Below are positions 61,595-64,000 of a stretch of 64,000 bases of DNA, one piece after another. Numbering within the stretch: position 1 is the stretch's first letter; each line of letters starts with the position of its first letter. This DNA is from Cliona cf. orientalis (Eukaryota > Porifera > Demospongiae > Clionaida > Clionaidae). The notes below the pieces were generated by a model. The model was not told the DNA's origin and made no database searches. It worked only from the letters and a program-made list of their open reading frames with translations. Location: assembly GCA_963930775.1 (NCBI GenBank), contig OZ005695.1, forward strand, positions 7,192,001 to 7,256,000, given 5' to 3'. The translations under genes and the position numbers were made by a program.

Positions 61595-62235
61595 TCAAGA
61601 TCGACATCGACACTCGCGTACTACAAATGGCAAAAGTTTTGGTAGAATCAAAATTATGCGATAGAGGACAGCAGCCACTATAAGGTGCCATGCAATATTG
61701 TATGATATCCTGCTCAGTATGGTAGCATCAACACTTCGGAACATAATCCACAGAGGCGTACCAATACAAGTATCAATAATCAGAGCAGCAACAAGTATGT
61801 TAATCTTCTTGCTGTCTTTATAATTTTTGCGCTTAATCTTTCTTGTCAAAACTGCAAGTAGAACCATAACTAATCCGAGGATTATTGAGTAGCCAAACAC
61901 AACCAAAAGCCATATAGCTATTATGGTAGTTAGACTGAAATTCCTGTATTACTTGAAAAAATGGCGGCACAATTATCGAGACTGATTGTTCCTTATCAAC
62001 TACCATAGGTCGGGTTTTAATTGCGAGTATCTATTAAATGTAAATTGCGAGTTCTTCTACGTTTCGCAATTAATAGATTCGCAAACATAAGCGTGCACGT
62101 ATACAACAGTACGGTACGGGGTCGTCCATTGCAATTATTGGATTCGCAATTTGGCCTTACTTGACTAGAACGCAATTATTAAACTACGCAATTAAAACCC
62201 GTCCTACGGTATATAAACAGCATCCAAAGTTGCCA
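61595..62235 (-). pseudogene. psiP: receptor fragment TM4-TM5 to tail, split by a mariner-like MITE
   Basis: A 103-codon open stretch (61906-61595) encodes TM5 to the tail, with VVFGYSIILGLVMVLLAVLT, TRKIKRKNYKDSKKIN and LPKLLPFVVRECRCRS. Upstream codons for the second outer loop follow in another frame, are interrupted at 62003-62209, and end at about 62235 in GCATCCAAAGTTGCC, where spacer takes over. It is the better-kept relative of psiN. Confidence 0.8.
62003..62209. mobile_element. 207-bp Tc1/mariner-like MITE in psiP
   Basis: The ends are inverted repeats of about 23 bp with two mismatches, sharing CGGGTTTTAATTGCG. TA flanks both sides (62001-62002, 62210-62211). psiN has the uninterrupted sequence around CAACTATTATATATAAG. 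ATTGCGA and TCGCAATT words repeat inside. No transposase. Confidence 0.85.
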
Positions 62236-62404
62236 TAAATAAAATATGGCATAACATAATTATAGTTTTTAATACACAAATTATTATTCTTGTACTCACA
62301 CATAGATTAATACTATTATGTTCTAATTATGTCAGCAGTGCCCTGGGTGACAGTTTTATTTTTATAATACAGGTCTGGAGAGACATTAGTATCAACTTAA
62401 CATC
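62236..62404. other. 3' spacer of psiQ
   Basis: Short; matches 57680-57800 (TCTTGTACTCACACA, GTCAGCAGTGCC). Confidence 0.5.
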
Positions 62405-63175
62405 GAGGTCAGCATCGTCACTTACAAACTATTAATGGAAAAATTTTTGGTAGAATCAAGATCACCTGACACAGGATGGCAGCTGCTGTAATGCTAGTAT
62501 AGAACACCAGGCTACTATTTAGGGTATCAGCATTACTTCGGAATATAATCCAAAGGGGCAAGCTGATTCCAACATCAAGAGTTAGAGCAACAACAAAATT
62601 AATATGTTAATTTTTTTACTGTCTTTATAGTCTTTTCGCTTTATTTTCCTTGTCAAAATTGCAAGCAGAACCATAACTAGTCCGAGGATTGCAGAATAAC
62701 TGACCAGAGAAGCACGCCAAATATTGATGTGCTTAGACTGACACTCCTGTGTTACTTGGAAAAATGGAGGTACCCTTTGAGACACAAACTGCTCTACATC
62801 AATAATGCGAGCATCATCTACATTTGCCCAGATAATTAAAATAGCAATCTTCCCAGAAACAACGACTAAGATCATGATAACGAGAATTTGATCGGAACAA
62901 GCGCGGCTAACTTTGCCAAACGTTTTTAAAATGTGGTAAATACGTAGGGTCTTGGCAATCACTGTAGCACAAACTATGTCAGCACCTATGTTTGCAATAA
63001 TGACATCAAATAAACAAATGAATGTCCGAAATATCTCTTGGTTTCCAATAATAGTTATCCCTTTCATGACGACGTGAAACAAGGATGAAGTGAGAAGAAA
63101 ATAGCAGCCTATGAACAAGCAGAGGCTGAGAGTATTGCTGGTGGCCTTTATTGCTGGTTCATTACGATAGTAAAC
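62405..63175 (-). pseudogene. psiQ: type-C receptor fragment, TM2 to tail
   Basis: Very similar to the second half of R8 (FICLFDVIIANIGADIVCATV, DDARIIDVEQFVSQRVPPFF). It starts abruptly at about 63175, in the codons before TM2 (YRNEPAIKATSNT), where it is joined to a copy of the R7 5' spacer. It has the normal seven-base run that R8 has lost, but four extra bases 15-20 bases further on (ACAAAATTAATATG against ACAAGTATG) shift the frame to LILLLL and a stop at 62582. Confidence 0.85.
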
Positions 63176-64000
63176 TAGAGCTCTCTAGAGCACAAAACCC
63201 TCGGCGCGTTGCATGGCATTAGCTGCACAAGCAGGCGATAACAATAAAATTTAATGTTACAGTAGCTTCCCTTTGCCCAGTTTTAATGTTGCACGTAGAA
63301 AAGGGTAAAGAACCAACTGCATGAGGGCTGCATGGGGGTGAGGCTAATGTGTTGTTCAAGGTTTAATGGCTCACAGCAGCAACAACTTTGATGTGTTGTA
63401 TCGAATTCCACACTAGTCTCATGGCAGTGCCTACATGCATCAAGTCAGCTTCCAGCCTCCAGGAGTCCTTGAGGACAATGACTGTTAACAGTGTTATGCC
63501 CACGTACTGAGCTGCTGCCACGGTACTCCATTCAGTGATGAGCTAGTCATCTTGTTGGATCTACAAGTATAGCTAACCGTACATAGTATCCCTTTGAGTT
63601 GAAAGAAAAACCACTGTCGTCGGCTTCATCCGTCGAAGTTCGCCAGCGAGCGGAAGAAGGCAGCATCAACGATTATCCTACTGCGCATGCACTGAGGATT
63701 AGCAATTATAAACTTACCGGATATAGCGCATGACACACAATGTTCTATTTATACGTAGAGGCATACCAGCGGTAGCCTGGAAAAGCCAAGAAGCTTGGAA
63801 TCAGCAAATGACGCCAAAACTGGCGAACGAAGCGTTTTCGGCGAAATCCACACAAATCATACGTTTGGAACGTCATAAGGAACCTTGCAACACCGAAAAA
63901 TGGACTCGCAAACGAGGTATGTAGCAGCTAGCGTGGTAACAGACAGACAGACAGACAGACAGACAGATACACAGAACGACTACCGTAACCCTACGGCGCA
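63176..64000. other. Right-hand spacer, partly a copy of 53165-53864
   Basis: Matches the R7 spacer from CTAGAGCTCTCTAGAGCACA to GAAGCTTGGAATCAGCAAAT. After about 63806 it is different. ATGGACTCGCAAACGAGgtatgt near 63901-63923 would fit a first coding exon and splice donor of a plus-strand gene beyond the window, but this is weak. An ACAG microsatellite follows. Confidence 0.45.
63940..63967. repeat. (ACAG)n microsatellite, inverted relative to the one at 2723
   Basis: About seven units. Flanks GTGGTAAC on the left and CGACTACCGTAACCC on the right match, reversed, those of the TGTC run at 2723-2747. Confidence 0.75.

Noticed and set aside
1-64000. LTR retroviruses, Polintons or other capsid-bearing elements
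   Set aside because: No long terminal repeats, gag, protease, integrase, capsid or envelope-like frames are seen anywhere in the window.

Overview
The window reads as invertebrate nuclear DNA, most likely from a demosponge of the Amphimedon type. It is AT-rich and gene-dense, has short spliceosomal introns, and carries a large tandem family of intronless class C receptors of the GABA-B kind, an expansion known from demosponges. The sponge assignment is inference; no species marker is present.

Layout. (1) 1-8500, plus strand: three tandem copies of an extended short-chain dehydrogenase/reductase of the dihydroflavonol-reductase type. Copy 1 is cut by the window edge, copy 2 has a 232-bp PIF/Harbinger-like MITE in exon 1, and copy 3 is intact (380 aa, two exons). 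Two decayed fragments of the same gene lie between the copies. (2) 9.6-63.2 kb: a GABA-B-like receptor cluster. Seven genes have an intact frame (called R1-R7 here), all on the minus strand, each a single open frame of 745-777 codons. R8 is whole except for one lost base in an A run. About seventeen further pieces are pseudogenes or fragments (psiA to psiQ), two of them on the plus strand. Three N-terminal styles are seen: A (R3-R6, psiF, psiI, psiK, psiO), B (R2, psiA, psiE) and C (R7, R8). R1 is an outlier.

The cluster grew by repeated segmental duplication. About 18.3-27.8 kb (block alpha) and 38.8-48.4 kb (block beta) are copies of each other, 27.8-29.8 and 36.8-38.8 kb are copies, and 50.2-53.2 and 57.8-60.8 kb are copies. 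Differences between copies work as a clock: several transposon insertions are present in one copy and empty in the other, a 0.64-kb spacer segment is inverted between two copies, and one receptor has lost its first two thirds by deletion. Gene conversion is also suggested: a roughly 255-nt block of the ligand-binding domain is nearly identical in genes that differ elsewhere, and R7 looks like a mosaic.

Function. The intact receptors should be plasma-membrane proteins with a signal peptide, a Venus-flytrap extracellular domain and seven membrane helices, coupling to G proteins. By eye the ligand pocket is closer to GABBR2 than to GABBR1, so GABA is not a safe ligand call. The layout (many paralogues, many pseudogenes, rapid turnover) resembles chemosensory receptor clusters in other animals. 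The reductases at the left end look like an unrelated neighbouring tandem family.

All alignments were made by eye; boundaries of decayed fragments are good to about 10-20 bases.
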